Source: Bos javanicus (taxonomy: Eukaryota; Chordata; Mammalia; Artiodactyla; Bovidae). Taken from it: a stretch of 64,000 nt of DNA. This document shows positions 1-10,964 of this stretch, piece after piece (the first letter of the stretch is position 1; each line of letters begins with the position of its first letter). A model generated the notes under the pieces. That model was not told the origin of the DNA and did no database searches. It saw only the letters and a program-made list of their open reading frames with translations. Location of the stretch: the NCBI RefSeq assembly GCF_032452875.1, contig NC_083890.1, positions 45,072,483 to 45,136,482 on the forward strand, read 5' to 3'. Both the position numbers and the translations under genes were made by a program.

Positions 1-35
1 TTTATGGTCCAACTCTCACATCCATATATGGTGCC
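1..35 (-). mobile_element. BovB LINE fragment at window edge
   Basis: The first bases resemble the part of BovB that reads, on the minus strand, around the GCESW region of the ORF; the same stretch recurs in the BovB copies near 16.25 and 42.74 kb. The piece is short and cut by the window edge, so the call is tentative. Confidence 0.4.
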
Positions 36-72
36 GTACTTCTTGCTTTGAGCTCTCATGGCCTTAACTTGG

Positions 73-121
73 TGCGTGTGTGTGTGTGTGTGTGTGTGTT
101 TAGAGAAAGAGAGAGAGAGAT
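73..121. repeat. (GT)n followed by (GA)n microsatellite
   Basis: About 13 GT dinucleotides are followed within a few bases by a GA-rich run. This is a compound dinucleotide repeat and is likely length-polymorphic. Confidence 0.95.
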
Positions 122-154
122 TTCTGTGTCTCCCTTTTCTTTTAAGAGCACTGA

Positions 155-292
155 TCTCATCACAGCCTCTTGACCTCATGTAACCCTAATCGCATCCCAT
201 AGGTCCCATCTCTAAATACCATCACATTGGGGATGATAGCGTCAACATGTGAATTTGGAGGGGACACAGACCTTCTGTTTGTAACAGCAGCC
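155..292. mobile_element. unclassified old interspersed repeat
   Basis: The phrase around 'aaataccatcacattgggg' and the following 'gaatttgg.gggacacag' is a widespread mammalian repeat signature that I recognise but cannot place with certainty (L1M or MaLR). It is diverged, with no ends visible. Confidence 0.35.
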
Positions 293-407
293 AAAACCAA
301 ACGCCTCACCCTCGCACTTACATAGCTGCGCCTCGGAGGTCATCTCATTGAGGACAGCACCACCCCGTCAGCTGCCTGATCGGGTAACCGGAAAGCCACC
401 TTCTAGG

Positions 408-545
408 TTTCCCACGTGTTTTCTCATCTGCAAAATAAGGATACGAACAGTATATGAGATTAAGTAAGTTAATACATGTAAAATGCTAATATAACGTAGG
501 ACACAGAGTAAGCTATTGGTAATATCACCTCTCACATTTTCCCTG
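408..545 (+). mobile_element. MIR SINE (3' two thirds)
   Basis: The order 'tttctcatctgcaaaataagg', then a 'gagattaagtaagttaatacatgtaaa'-like core, then 'agtaagctattggta' follows the MIR consensus from its conserved core to its 3' end. It is old, diverged and lacks the tRNA head. Confidence 0.8.
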
Positions 546-689
546 CAATTTCTTCTTTTTATTAAACCCACAAAAAAGCTTTAGATCTTACCTTCTGTAA
601 TGTCCTTGGACTTGCAAACTTTCCCCAGCTCTGTCTCTAGCACCTTGACTTTGGGCAGTTAACTGCACACATAGTAAGCTGGAATTGCC

Positions 690-895
690 TCCTAACTTGA
701 TTTTCTGCGTTCTCTCAGCTATCTGTCTAATCTTTTCAGTACACAGTTATGAGAGTAATCTTTTCAAATTGTAGTTATCATCATCACAGTTCTCTGGTCA
801 AGTCTTCAGTGGCTCCTCATGCTTTCGAAGTTCAAATTCCTTAGTGTTGCCTAAGGTTCCCTTACTGGTGTAGCCCCTGCTTAACTCTCTAGCCG
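690..895 (+). mobile_element. L2 LINE fragment
   Basis: 'tcttcagtggctcctcatgc' followed by 'aagttcaaattcctta' resembles the L2 stretch that usually precedes its 3' end. The L2 3' end at 1640-2040 has the same orientation and may be the same element, with the Bov-A2 at 1207 inserted between the two parts. Confidence 0.5.
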
Positions 896-1206
896 CTGTT
901 GGGAGACTGTCCACCAGGGGCAATAAGTGTCTCTCCCCTCTTGCTGAGGGTGCCAGACTGCAAGAGCCTCCCATCTCCTGACCCGGAGCAGTCCCTGGAG
1001 CTGGTCACATAAGGTACCCACAGTGTGACTACTGTGTCACTGCTCACTCCCTTGATGGTTGACTGCTTCCATAAACAGTGCTGTGTCCTTGGCTTTGACT
1101 TTCTCAGCCGCCATGCAAACCCACTGAATGGGTAGCATCCATCTAGGTTATCATATCAGCCGAGTGGGACACGGAGGGGAAGGAAAACCAGTGTAAATAG
1201 GCTGAT

Positions 1207-1483
1207 GGGAGAAGGCAATGGCACCCCACTCCAGTACTTTTGCCTGGAAAATCCCATGGATGGAGGAGCCTGGTAGGCTGCAGTCCGTGGGGTCACTAAG
1301 AGTCAGACACAACTGAGCGACTTCACTTTCACTTTCCACTTTCATGCATTGGAGAAGAAAATGGCAACCCACTCCAGTGTTCTTGCCTGGAGAATCCCAG
1401 GGATGGAGAAGCCTGGTGGGCTGCAGTCCATGGGGTCGCACAGAGTCGGACACGACTGAAGCGACTTAGCAGCCGCAGCAGCC
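1207..1483 (+). mobile_element. Bov-A2 SINE (dimer)
   Basis: Two Bov-A monomers lie in tandem, each reading from 'gagaagg.aatggca' to 'gagcgactt/gaagcgactt'. They are joined by the CACTTTC linker at about 1321-1345. The element ends in a short AGC-rich tail (agcagccgcagcag). Bov-A2 is mobilised by BovB. Confidence 0.95.
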
Positions 1484-1639
1484 CGTGATGTTTGCTAAAC
1501 CATTGAGAGTGAAGTCCTTTGCCTCTCACCTGGGAGTTGTGTGTCACCTGCCAGCATCCATGAAATGGTACCCGGCTAACTTAGTAGCCTGCAAATAGGG
1601 GGAAATTCCATACCCTTCACTTTCTGACAGTCCCACCTT

Positions 1640-2040
1640 CTTCTCTTTCTTGTTCTGTCTCTTCTCCTATGCTCCAATGTACTGAATTAGTTTCTGCCCC
1701 TATGATTTAAAAGATGCTTGTCTCTCTACTCCAAATCTTCTTTCCTTTGTTTTCAACCAGCTAATGGCACCACTTCCTCCAGGAAGCCTTCCAGACTTCT
1801 AGTGAGGTTTTGAACCCTTTCTCTCTTCTCCCACAGAGCCCTGTGCATGTCTCTACAGAGCTCTTGATGTATTGCACTGCGGCTTATTTCACTCGCACAG
1901 CTTCTCTACTGGACAGAAAGCTTCTTGAGGGTAAGGGCCATGTTTTGTCTTCATATGCCTTGTTGTCTTGAGACTTTGTATCCTGCTATACCTGGCCTGT
2001 AAATGTTCAATAAATGGTAAATGCCTGAATGCATGACTGG
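1640..2040 (+). mobile_element. L2 LINE 3' end
   Basis: The marks of the L2 3' terminus appear in order: 'ccacttcctccaggaagcctt', 'agagccctgtgcat', 'agcttcttgagggtaagggcc' and finally 'aatgttcaataaatggtaaatg'. The copy is sense-oriented and diverged. Confidence 0.75.
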
Positions 2041-2044
2041 ACCT

Positions 2045-3788
2045 TAGTAGGTTGGACTCATTCTGAAAAGTGAGCTTAGAAACAAATTACTCTCTATGTC
2101 CCTCTTTGTCCTCCACATATTTTTTCCTCTTTTTAACCTTCCCATCTCCTTTTTTCTATTCTAAGCTACACCCTGTTCTGTGTGCTTAGCGAGACGCAAA
2201 TAGACTTAAGCGGGGCAGAAAAGTATGACTGGAAAGCCATGAGGTGGATTCCATGCACCAGATGGGAAAACTAACCTCACCTTATATAATCAGGGCCTAA
2301 AGAGAGACAGACTTCCTTCCCTCTCTCCAATTTCCCGAGAGATTGCAAAAATGGATTAAGTAGCAGGGATGAAGTAGTGTTTCTATTTTTTAATATTTTT
2401 AAATCAATCTCCCCCCAGCCCCCTCCACACACACAACACACCCCTTGTGATAACAGGGAATGGGCCACGGTGAAAACAAAGCAACACTGCCAGGCTTCAG
2501 ACAAATTTGCTGCTACCACGTGGAAAACTCAACTTTAAATGAGCCCCCTTTGCTGCAGACAGTCCCCAGGCAGCACACCATAAACCTAGATGGTACATCC
2601 TGACGTGTACTACATAAATACGTGAGCCGATGAATACTGTTCATGGCATAAATGACCAACCCCATGGACACGAGACTGTAGAAATAAACATTTTCATAGA
2701 GAAACGAATAATATTTTCCTTCCAAGGAAAAGTCTATGTCCTCCCCTACTTGCCTTAATTACCATCCTGATTCTGACCATACTTATAAGTGTATTCATAA
2801 TAAATGGCTAGGACTTCATCCTAGTGCGCTCCGTCACTGAGTCAATTATTAAGCTACTCTCTCTCCGTGAAATACACCCTTCCCTCCTTGGCCCTGTGAT
2901 TCTGGCCCTGCTCTGCAAACTCCGTCTCTGCTTTACCGTTCCTTGCATGTTTACCTCTTCTGTGAGGGCTTAATAGAGAAGAGAGGGACTTGCTCCTTGT
3001 TTGTTCACCATTGTGGTCAATGTCCCCCAGCCTCACTTCTTGTGATTCAAAAGAACCTAGCTCTCCCATAAACGGCAAAGAGCCCATCCCCACCCCTGGG
3101 GCAGCATCTTCACCGCCTGCTTTCCTGTTGGCTTCCGCGGGCTGCCAGCACTCACGGCTCCGCGCTCCTCCCGGTCATGTCATCATGCTCGCCTCTTCCC
3201 TTTCTCCTCTCCCTTTTCCAGCCCTCTGTGAGATCACAGCACTGTCCGTTTATAGGGCAATTGCTAAAATAGCAACTGAGGTGAGACCAAAAATGAGCAG
3301 CCAAGAAATAAATATTTGTGCTTGTGTGCTTAAAAATAACCGATCTGGAATGACACAATAGGAAGAATCCAGATAAAACAACGCTTGCCCTGCTATGAAA
3401 TCTCAAGTGGCTTTACTGCTCGATGCATTTTTTTTTCTGATGGTAGCACAAATATTTAAAAACGAAAATAATCTCATGCATTCCTTAATCTTTCTTCTCT
3501 CCAAAACACATTAAGGAATTTAAAAGATTTCATTTAGTGTCCAGCATTAGTTTTTCCATTTAAAAGAGGGATAAACTGAGGGGCTGGCAGTTTTAGTGTA
3601 AATCTTGTCATTTTCAGCTCAGCCAAAAACTTAAAGCTCCATTATATTTCTTAAAGGGATGACACAGAATTGGTGGGGTATGTAAAAAAAAAAAGGAAAG
3701 AGAAAAGCAGAAGCAGTGACCACCACTGATGCCACCCCCACGACTGCTGCCCCAGTTGCTTGTCAGGTGGGTCACCACCTTGCTCTGT
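2045..3788. other. no gene recognised
   Basis: This is mostly unique-looking sequence with a C-rich patch at about 2410-2445 and an A-run at 3681-3693. A 123-codon frame (2990-3361, plus strand) overlaps an 84-codon antisense frame. Neither has a recognisable domain or exon signature, so I regard both as chance. Confidence 0.6.
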
Positions 3789-3812
3789 CCCCCCACCCCA
3801 CCCCTACAACCC
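3789..3812 (-). other. potential G-quadruplex (minus strand)
   Basis: Four C-runs of 6, 4, 4 and 3 bases are separated by 1, 1 and 5 bases on the plus strand. The minus strand therefore carries four G-tracts with short loops, which meets the usual G4 pattern. Confidence 0.6.
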
Positions 3813-3970
3813 TCTGTGTTCTAGAAGGACATGGAACACTGGTGACCTGTCTTCTCAGTGCTGAGCAGTGGCCTGGTTGCTGTCCCCAGAGTTGTCTGAA
3901 AAACCTATCCTAGCGCTCTTGTCAATGTTTCATGGGTAAATGACTTGAATAAGGATGTCAATAACATACT

Positions 3971-4246
3971 GCTGCTGCTGCTGCTGCGTCGCTTCAGTCA
4001 TGTCCGACTCTGTGCGACCCCAGAGACGGCAGCTCACCAGGCTCCCCCGTCCCTGGGATTCTCCAGGCAAGAACACTGGAGTGGGTTGCCATTTCCTTCT
4101 CCAACGCATGAAAGTGAAAAGTGAAAGTGAAGTCGCTCAGTCGTGTCCGACTCTTAGCGACCGCATGGACTGTAGCCTACCAGGCTCCTCCATCCATGGG
4201 GTTTTCCAGGCAAGAGTACTGGAGTGGGGTGCCATCACCTTGTCCG
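3971..4246 (-). mobile_element. Bov-A2 SINE with perfect 12-bp TSD
   Basis: The reverse complement of a Bov-A2 dimer, starting with a (CTG)n tail at 3969. A perfect direct repeat, 'caataacatact', flanks it at 3959-3970 and 4247-4258. The intact duplication fixes the ends and suggests a fairly young insertion. Confidence 0.97.
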
Positions 4247-4462
4247 CAATAACATACTAAGCAACTGTAAATGGCAATTGATGGAGACACGAGCTAAAAC
4301 TTTCCATGGGCGAAGGAGAGTCCAAAAAGATCTCAACAAGCAGATAAACAAGCTTAATTAGAACATTTAGGTCCCAACTAATATGTAAGATAAGGGAAGT
4401 TTGGCACACATGATAGAGATGAGGCAGTTTTATTGACTGCAGATTCCATATGAATCATTCAT

Positions 4463-4688
4463 GTGTGTGTACTAAGTCGCTTCAGTGGTGTCCGACTCTT
4501 TGCAATACTATGGACTATAGCCCACCAGCCTCCTCTGTCCATGGGATTCTCCAGGCAAGAATACTTGGAGTGACTTGCCATTTCCTTCTCCAGAGAATCT
4601 TCCTGATCCAGGGATCGAACCTATGTGTCAATGCATTTCCTGCATTGGCAAGTGGATTCTTTACTGTTGAGCTACCAGGGAAGCCCCA
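4463..4688 (-). mobile_element. Bov-tA SINE with 10-bp TSD
   Basis: A full-length antisense Bov-tA: the Bov-A body, then the tRNA-derived head ending in 'taccagggaagccc'. The duplication 'aatcattcat' lies at 4453-4462 and 4689-4698. Confidence 0.95.
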
Positions 4689-4799
4689 AATCATTCATAC
4701 AAGTGGTTATTGCATGTTAGGGACCCCTGCTATGAGTTATGTCTGTGCTTTTGGCTGAATCCTATTACAATGCTTATCACGCAGTACTGCAATGCTGTT

Positions 4800-4905
4800 G
4801 TCTATCTTCCACACCACTATAAACTCTCAGAGAGTGGGACACTGTCTTTTTTCTTTCTTTACTTAATTCACAAGTCTAGCATAGTATGTAACCCATTGTG
4901 GGAAC
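4800..4905 (+). mobile_element. possible L2 3' end remnant
   Basis: 'ctctcagagagtgggacactgtctt' followed by 'tctagcatagtatgtaa' weakly resembles the L2 3' terminus. It is strongly diverged. Confidence 0.4.
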
Positions 4906-5039
4906 TTCGTGTCAATTTTCAAAATGAAGTGGACAGCAGTTTTTAACTACAACACTCAACACCACTTATACTATAACAAAATGAAGCTACTTGAAGATTG
5001 TAATACTATTTATATTGTATTTGAGGTGAAGTCATATGA

Positions 5040-5262
5040 GACAGTACAGTGATTAAGCATGAGTGCTCGGAGAGAGACGGCCTTGGTGCTGATTCTGTCT
5101 CTGCCACTTACTGGCTGAACAACCTTGGTCAATTTCCTTAGGCCTTTCTATAGCTCAGTTTTTGTCTATAAAGTGGGGTATATAACAACCATCAATTTCA
5201 GAGGGCTGTTGTGAGAATTAAATTAGGTAATACCCCTACAGTACCTAAGTATACCTGGCACA
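5040..5262 (+). mobile_element. MIR SINE (interrupted)
   Basis: A near full-length MIR. It shows 'acagtgattaagcatgagtgctc', 'tctgccacttactggctgaac', 'ctcagtttttgtctataaagtgg' and 'tgttgtgagaattaaatta' in consensus order. Its 3' tail continues at 5412 beyond a SINE insertion. Confidence 0.87.
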
Positions 5263-5268
5263 AGGGGC

Positions 5269-5297
5269 GTGTGTGTGTGTGTGTGTGTGTGTGTGTT
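5269..5297. repeat. (GT)n microsatellite
   Basis: About 14 GT units sit directly at the tail of the antisense Bov-tA at 5298, the usual place for such repeats to grow. Confidence 0.95.
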
Positions 5298-5411
5298 AGC
5301 CGCTCAGTTGTGTCCAGCTCTTTATGACCCCATGGACTGTAGCCTGCCAGGTTCCTCTGTCCATGGGATTCTCCAGGCAAGAATACTGGAGTGGGTTGCC
5401 ATGCCTTCCTC
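5298..5411 (-). mobile_element. Bov-tA, 5'-truncated
   Basis: Antisense Bov-A body lacking the tRNA head, inserted into the MIR. A short duplication 'caagg' is seen at 5261-5265 and 5412-5416. Confidence 0.9.
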
Positions 5412-5456
5412 CAAGGTAAGCACTCAATATACTTTAACTATATGGTTATTATTAAC
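5412..5456 (+). mobile_element. MIR 3' tail (continuation)
   Basis: 'gtaagcactcaatatac' followed by 'ggttattatta' is the MIR 3' end. It completes the copy that begins at 5040. Confidence 0.65.
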
Positions 5457-5630
5457 TGTATTAAAAAGATGATAATGATGATGACAAGGACTATAACTGA
5501 AGTTATAAGACAGTGACAAACTAGAATACAGTACTTGAAACATATGAAAAAGGAATAGCATATAGAATAGATATACATATAAGGAACTGCAAAATTACAT
5601 TTAAAAATATAATATCAAAGAATGAGGAAA

Positions 5631-5744
5631 AATGGGATTTCCCTGGAAGTCCAGTGGTTGTGTTTCCAATGCAGGGGGTGAGGTTCGATCCCTGGTGGGG
5701 GAACTAAGATCCCATATGCCACTCAGTGTGACCAAAAGGAAAAA
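5631..5744 (+). mobile_element. CHR-type tRNA SINE
   Basis: Head 'gggatttccctggaagtccagtgg', a B-box-like 'ggttcgatccctgg', then 'ggaactaagatccca' and an A-rich tail. A near-perfect duplication (aatgaggaaa / aatgaagaaa) lies at 5621-5630 and 5745-5754. Confidence 0.85.
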
Positions 5745-5869
5745 AATGAAGAAAGGTAATAAAAGACAATTGGTCGAAGTAGAAACACAAATAGCCAACA
5801 AATATTGAAACCCAAGCTTATCAATAATTTGGAAAATGTGAAGCAAAATCCATGAAATAACATTTCTCA

Positions 5870-6015
5870 CGTATTAAGTGGGCAAAAATTTCAAAGTCTG
5901 ATGATATCAAATGTTGACAAGCAGATAGGGTGATGGGAATGCCTATACACAGTGGGTGGAAGTAGAAATTAGCCAAAAATACCTTGCAGGGAAATTTGGC
6001 AGTATATATTAAATT
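5870..6015 (+). mobile_element. possible L1M 3' region
   Basis: 'aatgttgacaagcagatagg.tgatgggaatgcc' and 'gggaaatttggcagtatat' resemble the conserved C-terminal/3'UTR stretch of old L1 elements. Ends are not visible. Confidence 0.4.
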
Positions 6016-6119
6016 TGAACATATCCAAGAACTTGGTGGTCTTCACACCAGGGTTATTGAAAGAGTTCACAAACACAGAGTTTTACTGAACTGGCCTAAG
6101 GACCTGCCTGTGTTCACAA

Positions 6120-7588
6120 AAGCCCTTTCCACATTCATCCCAAATCTTACTTCAGTGTGTTGTTCCTGAGTTTAAAAACCTTTAGGTAAATAAATAAAAC
6201 AGAAGGTTCCTTTTGTGATTACTTAGAGTACCATAAAGCCCTTGGCCTTCTAGTCTTTCCTATATTACACACATTTCTGTTAAGAGTGAGGTTGGGGTTA
6301 AAATGGAATATTTATACGGTAGAGAGGGGTAGAAGAGATAAGCTCTGCATTTTTACCCCTATTATTTTGCCTCTACTTTCCTAGACTAATGTCAAAAATT
6401 GCAACTCTACTGGCAGTGGTGGGGTAGGGGAAGTTTATGAGAACAAATCACAGGTAAGATATTTTTAATACTCTATGACTTTTTCACATGTAGGCAATTT
6501 CAGGTATAGGCCTTTCTTTTAGGCTGCCCTCAATATTTATGTACAAAAGATATCATCAGCCAGAAAGAAAAGTAGCTTTGAATAACCAGAGGAATACATG
6601 TTAGTGACTCAGATTTGTTTTAAATGCACTTGAAATGTTTTCCTGGAACCACCAAACTGTGCAGAGTAAACTGGATAAAATCCATAAATGAAATATAATT
6701 CCTTTCTGACTTGGTGTGTGCACTTCAATAAAGCAGTTAAAATGCATGTGATAAAAGCTTATCATTAAACATGTATTACAGCTGAAGAAAATTCTCATAT
6801 AATTTTATTTATAAAGCACTTAATCCTTTCTACTCCTCTAACAAAAAAATAATAAAATTATATGTTTGCTTCTAGATCAATGAGTTTCAGTGTAAGTTCT
6901 TTTTCCTTCCTTTAAATACTAGGAACGTATCTTAAGGTCTAAAAATTAATAGTGCTATTTATGTGTGATATTTATACTTGCTTCTAATTTAATTATTCCT
7001 CATGGCAGAATACCAACAATCAATATGTACACACAAACACATTTGCCAAAGAAACAGCATGCTTTTTTTTACATACCTACTTCAAAATAATTTATGATTT
7101 TTGCTAAATATAGTATGCTACATTATTATAAATTAAATAATGAGAAACAACATCTCAATTCATTATCTTATTTGTATAACTTCTTATAAAGTAAATAAAT
7201 TATATTATATCTGCATTTCTTAAAATCTCTTTTTACTATGCATTATGAAATGTATTTCTTAGTTGTAGTAGTATTTAATATTTACTCAATATTAAATTCA
7301 AGGAATACATAATGAGATTTTTTTAATCCAGTATTAACATTTGAATTAAAAATGAAGTTAAAACACTTCTGTCAGAAAATAAGTCTTATCTTCCTGATAG
7401 GTTTAACAAAGGGTACTGGTTTTATTTATACTGGGAGGACTTTTTTTTTAATAAATTAAATGAGATAAATCTGCCACTTAAGTTTGATGAAAATATATTT
7501 TAAAACACAATAAGATAAATATTTTGATTAGTAACAAAATTAATGTTTTTATTTTTCAGCTATTACAGAAATTAATCACACAGAGTAT
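6120..7588. other. AT-rich region, no gene recognised
   Basis: Composition becomes strongly AT-rich from about 6830. No repeat family, exon or RNA gene is recognisable by eye. Short frames here are incidental. Confidence 0.6.
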
Positions 7589-7589
7589 C

Positions 7590-7806
7590 CTAGTGGCCTG
7601 GTGTCTTTAATTGGTAAAGAATCCACCTGCAATGCAGGAGAGCCTGGTTTCATCCCTGGATTGGGAAGATAACCCACAGAAAGCAGTGGCAACCCACTCC
7701 AGTATTCTTGCCTGGAGAATCCCATAGAGAGAGGAGCCTGACAGGCTAGAGTCCATGGGGTCTCAAGAGTCAGACATGACTTATCAGCTAAGCCGCCACC
7801 ACCATG
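7590..7806 (+). mobile_element. Bov-tA SINE
   Basis: Sense Bov-tA with a diverged tRNA head (ttggtaaagaatccacctgcaa), the Bov-A body, and an end at about 'catgacttatcagctaagcc'. Confidence 0.9.
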
Positions 7807-8574
7807 TAAGGCCCCGCTCTGAGCTCACTTCACCTTCTAGTGCAAGCGCCCAAGTCTTTCTGCTTCTCATTCTTACTGCTATAAAAATGAGGTTGGGGCA
7901 AAAATAATATCAATGCAGAAATCTGTATTGTTCTGGCATTACGCCACTCATCAATGGATTTAAGAATTAACTAGAGAGACAAGCATTATTTCAGAGAAAC
8001 ATTTTCCATGATACTTCATTTTTTCTGTTTAACAAATTACAATAGAAAAATTATTTTATAAAAAAAATTATCTTCGTCAATTGTATTAACAATAATAATT
8101 GCAACAACTCAATCTACAAGAAAGTTTGAATACAGCCTTATGATCCCAGGAAATAAAACATATTTTAAAACTTCAATTTCCATTCACTATTTTGTTAAGG
8201 AGAAGTATGATAGGGTGGTTCAAAAAGAGACTTCTGGCATGAAAATACATTACATGAAGATAAAATTCTGTGGGAGAATCGGAATGGAAAGAGAAAATGG
8301 AAAGAAATAAACTTTCCACAGGAAATTATGCATGCATTTTTCATAATGGATTATGGTTATTGAGTCAAATTGTTATGGTATTTAGACTCCTTTGGATACA
8401 CTTAAAAGGGTAATCGTTTTATTTTCAAGTGTTAATATTTACAAAATGTCAGAAATTTTATTCTCTGGAACAATTTAAACCTATGACCTAAATCCTTAAA
8501 TGCCAATGTTAAACTGTGTGAGGGACACACAGTTTTTCCAAATTCTTTAAGGGTTATGCAAAAAATAAACTTGA
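7807..8574. other. AT-rich unique sequence
   Basis: No recognisable gene or repeat, apart from short A/T runs such as the one at 8060-8070. Confidence 0.55.
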
Positions 8575-8673
8575 AGACTTACAGGTTGAATTGTGTCCTT
8601 CCACCAAATTCACGCATTTGAGTCCCAACCCCAGTACTTCAGAATATGACCTTATTTGAAGATAAGGTCTTCA
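8575..8673 (+). mobile_element. MLT1-type LTR (ERVL-MaLR), left part
   Basis: 'ggttgaattgtgtccttccacc' followed by 'gagtcccaaccccagtacttcagaatatgaccttattt' is the start of an MLT1/MST-type LTR. It is split by the Bov-tA at 8674. Confidence 0.8.
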
Positions 8674-8886
8674 CATCTGCATGCTCAGTCATTTCAGTTA
8701 TGTCTGACTCTTTGGGATCCTATGGACTGAAGCCTGTCAGATTTCTCTGTCCATAGGACTCTCCAGGCAAAAATACTAGAATGAGTTGCCATTCCCTCCT
8801 CCCAGGGATCTTTCCAACCCAGGGATCGAACCTGTGTCTCTTGCATTACTGGCAGATTCTTTACCGCTGAGCCACCGGGGAAGTCC
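8674..8886 (-). mobile_element. Bov-tA SINE inside MLT1 LTR
   Basis: Full antisense Bov-tA. The duplicated target 'aaggtcttca' / 'aaggccttca' lies at 8664-8673 and 8887-8896 and comes from the MLT1 sequence. Confidence 0.95.
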
Positions 8887-9205
8887 AAGGCCTTCATAGA
8901 GGCAATCAAGTTAAAATGAAGTCATCAAGCGTGGGCCCTAATTCAGTATGATTGGTGTCCTTATAAAAAGGGAAATTTGAACACAAATAGACAGAAAAGA
9001 TAATGTGAATAGACAAGGGATAAGATAGCCATCTACAAGCCAAGGAGAAAGTCCTAGAACAGGTTTTTCCTGACCACCCTCAGAAGAAACCACCCCTGTT
9101 AACACTCTGATTTTGACTTCTACCCTCCAAAGCTGTGAGAAATACATTTCTGTTGTGTAAGCCTTCTAGCCTGTACTCCTTTCTGACAGCAGCCCCAGCA
9201 AATTG
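8887..9205 (+). mobile_element. MLT1-type LTR, right part
   Basis: Continues the LTR with 'aatcaagttaaaatgaagtca', 'gggccctaattcagtatgattggtgtccttata', 'ctacaagccaaggaga' and 'tgtgagaaatacatttctgttg'. No internal retroviral sequence is attached. Confidence 0.82.
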
Positions 9206-9384
9206 TACAAAGACCACACTCCTGGAGAAACTCAAGTGCAGTCAAGGGGAGATAGACATTACTCACTCCTTGCATTAGCGGGGGTGGATAACTAAAATGG
9301 TATCCCAGCATGCCCTGCATAGTGCTGGGGATGGGTTCCCGGAAATGGGAATGCAAAGTCTGGTCTCTCTGGCATTATCCCTTT

Positions 9385-9498
9385 GGATCCCATGGACAGG
9401 GATCCCAGGGATCCCATGGACAGGGAAGCCTGGTGTGCTGCAGTCCATGGGGTTGGCAAAGAGTCAAACATGACTAAGCGACTGAACTGATCTGATCC
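9385..9498 (+). mobile_element. BovB LINE 3' end fragment with internal duplication
   Basis: 'gtgtgctgcagtccatggggtt' through 'gactaagcgactgaactgatctgat' is the BovB 3' terminus with its short TGATC-type tail. Upstream, an 18-base block starting at 9385 recurs at 9409, giving a 24-bp tandem duplication. Confidence 0.8.
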
Positions 9499-9851
9499 CT
9501 TCGGAGTCATGCTCCTGGGTATCTAAAACTGAAAAATGCTCTTCCATTCTTTTCAAATGTCCTAAAGGCATGCAGGCTTTGAACCAGTTTCATGTAGCTT
9601 CTTTCCATGCAAATGTCTGGCAATCTTTGGGGTTGCAGTGAGCATCCTTACTCACTTCATCATGCCAAAGGATTTCTGCAGTTCTTAACTTGCAGGCTAA
9701 TTTTTATCCTTCACATTCTTCTAAATGTGCCCCTTCCCTCACATCTATAAAATTTCTATCTTAAAATCCAGCACGGTTCTCTCCCTTGGTCTCTTTGCAA
9801 CAAGGCTGGCTCTATTTTCTATTACATCAAAGGGCAAAACTGGCAGTATTG
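9499..9851. other. no gene recognised
   Basis: Unique-looking sequence; I see no repeat or coding signature. Confidence 0.5.
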
Positions 9852-9863
9852 AAAATAAATGAC

Positions 9864-10145
9864 CAGAATTCCCTGGTGGTCCAGTGGTTCAGAATCCGCC
9901 TGCCAACACTGGGGACATGGGTTCACCGCCTGGTCTGGGAAGATCCCCCATGCTGAGGGGCAACTAAGCCCGATGACACCCCTACGGAAGCCTGTGCACT
10001 CTACACTGCGTGCTCTGCAACCAGAAAAACCACCACGATGGAAAGCCCAAGCACCGCAAGGAAGAGCAGCTCTCACTTCCCACAATAATAGAAAGCCCGG
10101 CACGGCAACAAAGACGCAGCACAGCTAGAAATAAATACAAATGTT
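9864..10145 (+). mobile_element. CHR-2-type tRNA SINE with 12-bp TSD
   Basis: Head 'aattccctggtggtccagtgg' followed by the long body 'gggcaactaagcccgatga' and an A-rich tail. A perfect duplication, 'aaaataaatgac', lies at 9852-9863 and 10146-10157. Confidence 0.93.
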
Positions 10146-10159
10146 AAAATAAATGACGG

Positions 10160-10400
10160 AATTTTTTAAAAAGGTGGGTTGATGTGGAAAATGATAGAAT
10201 GGGTAGACAGGCAAGTATATGATAAAGTGTGTGTAGTAAATGTGATAAAATGAGTGTGGTAAAAGACCAACGGTATCATGGAATGTGTTTTTTAAAAAAA
10301 AACTATTATAAAAACTTAAACCTTCGACTTTTCTGTGTGTTTTCAAATTCTCAAAATATTGGAAAACAAAAAAAATAAATGGCAGGCTGGATACAGCACA
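10160..10400 (+). mobile_element. old L1 3'UTR-like sequence
   Basis: 'gtagacaggcaagtatatgataaa' and, later, 'cttttctgtgtgttttcaaattctcaaaatattgg' resemble the 3'UTR end of L1M-class elements. Diverged. Confidence 0.45.
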
Positions 10401-10539
10401 GAGTAAACAGCACAAATTACAGTACACGTTTATTAATAACTCAGGTGACCGAGGTTTTTATCAACTGTTATATTAATGAAGTGTCCCTGACGTGATGGCA
10501 TGAAAATGATTCTTTACCTCTGTGATTTTCTTACCACAG

Positions 10540-10955
10540 AGAATCCCAGTGTAAACATGAGAAAAACATCAGACAAATCTCAATTCAGAGACCATCTGCA
10601 AAATACCTGAGCCGTAAAACCTAAAACCTTAAGTTCATCAAAACCAAGGAAAATCTGAGACACTGTGGCAGCTCAGAGGAGCCTAAGGAGGTCTGAGGAC
10701 AAAGCGTAGCGTGGCATCATGGCTGGGACCTTGGAACAGAAGCAGACATGGGGTGAAACCTATGGAAACCTGAATGAAGCATGAATCTTAGTTAATAATG
10801 TATCGATACTGGCTAGTCCTTTGATCAATGCACCACAGTAATGGGAGATGTCAACCCCAGGAGAGGCTCAGTATGGAGTAAACAGAAACTTCTGTTCTGT
10901 CTTCACGATCTTTCTGTAATTCCAAAACTGTTCTAAAAGTTCACTTGAGAAAAAC
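10540..10955 (+). mobile_element. L1M 3'UTR end
   Basis: The marks run in order: 'cctgagccgtaaaac', 'gaatcttagttaataatgta', 'accacagtaatgggagatgt' and 'ctttctgtaattccaaaactgttctaaaa'. These are the typical 3' terminal motifs of old mammalian L1 elements. Confidence 0.75.
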
Positions 10956-10964
10956 ACAGAAGAA

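Noticed and set aside
2990..3361. 123-codon plus-strand frame
   Set aside because: Overlapped by an antisense frame, no domain, no splice or start context; composition-driven.
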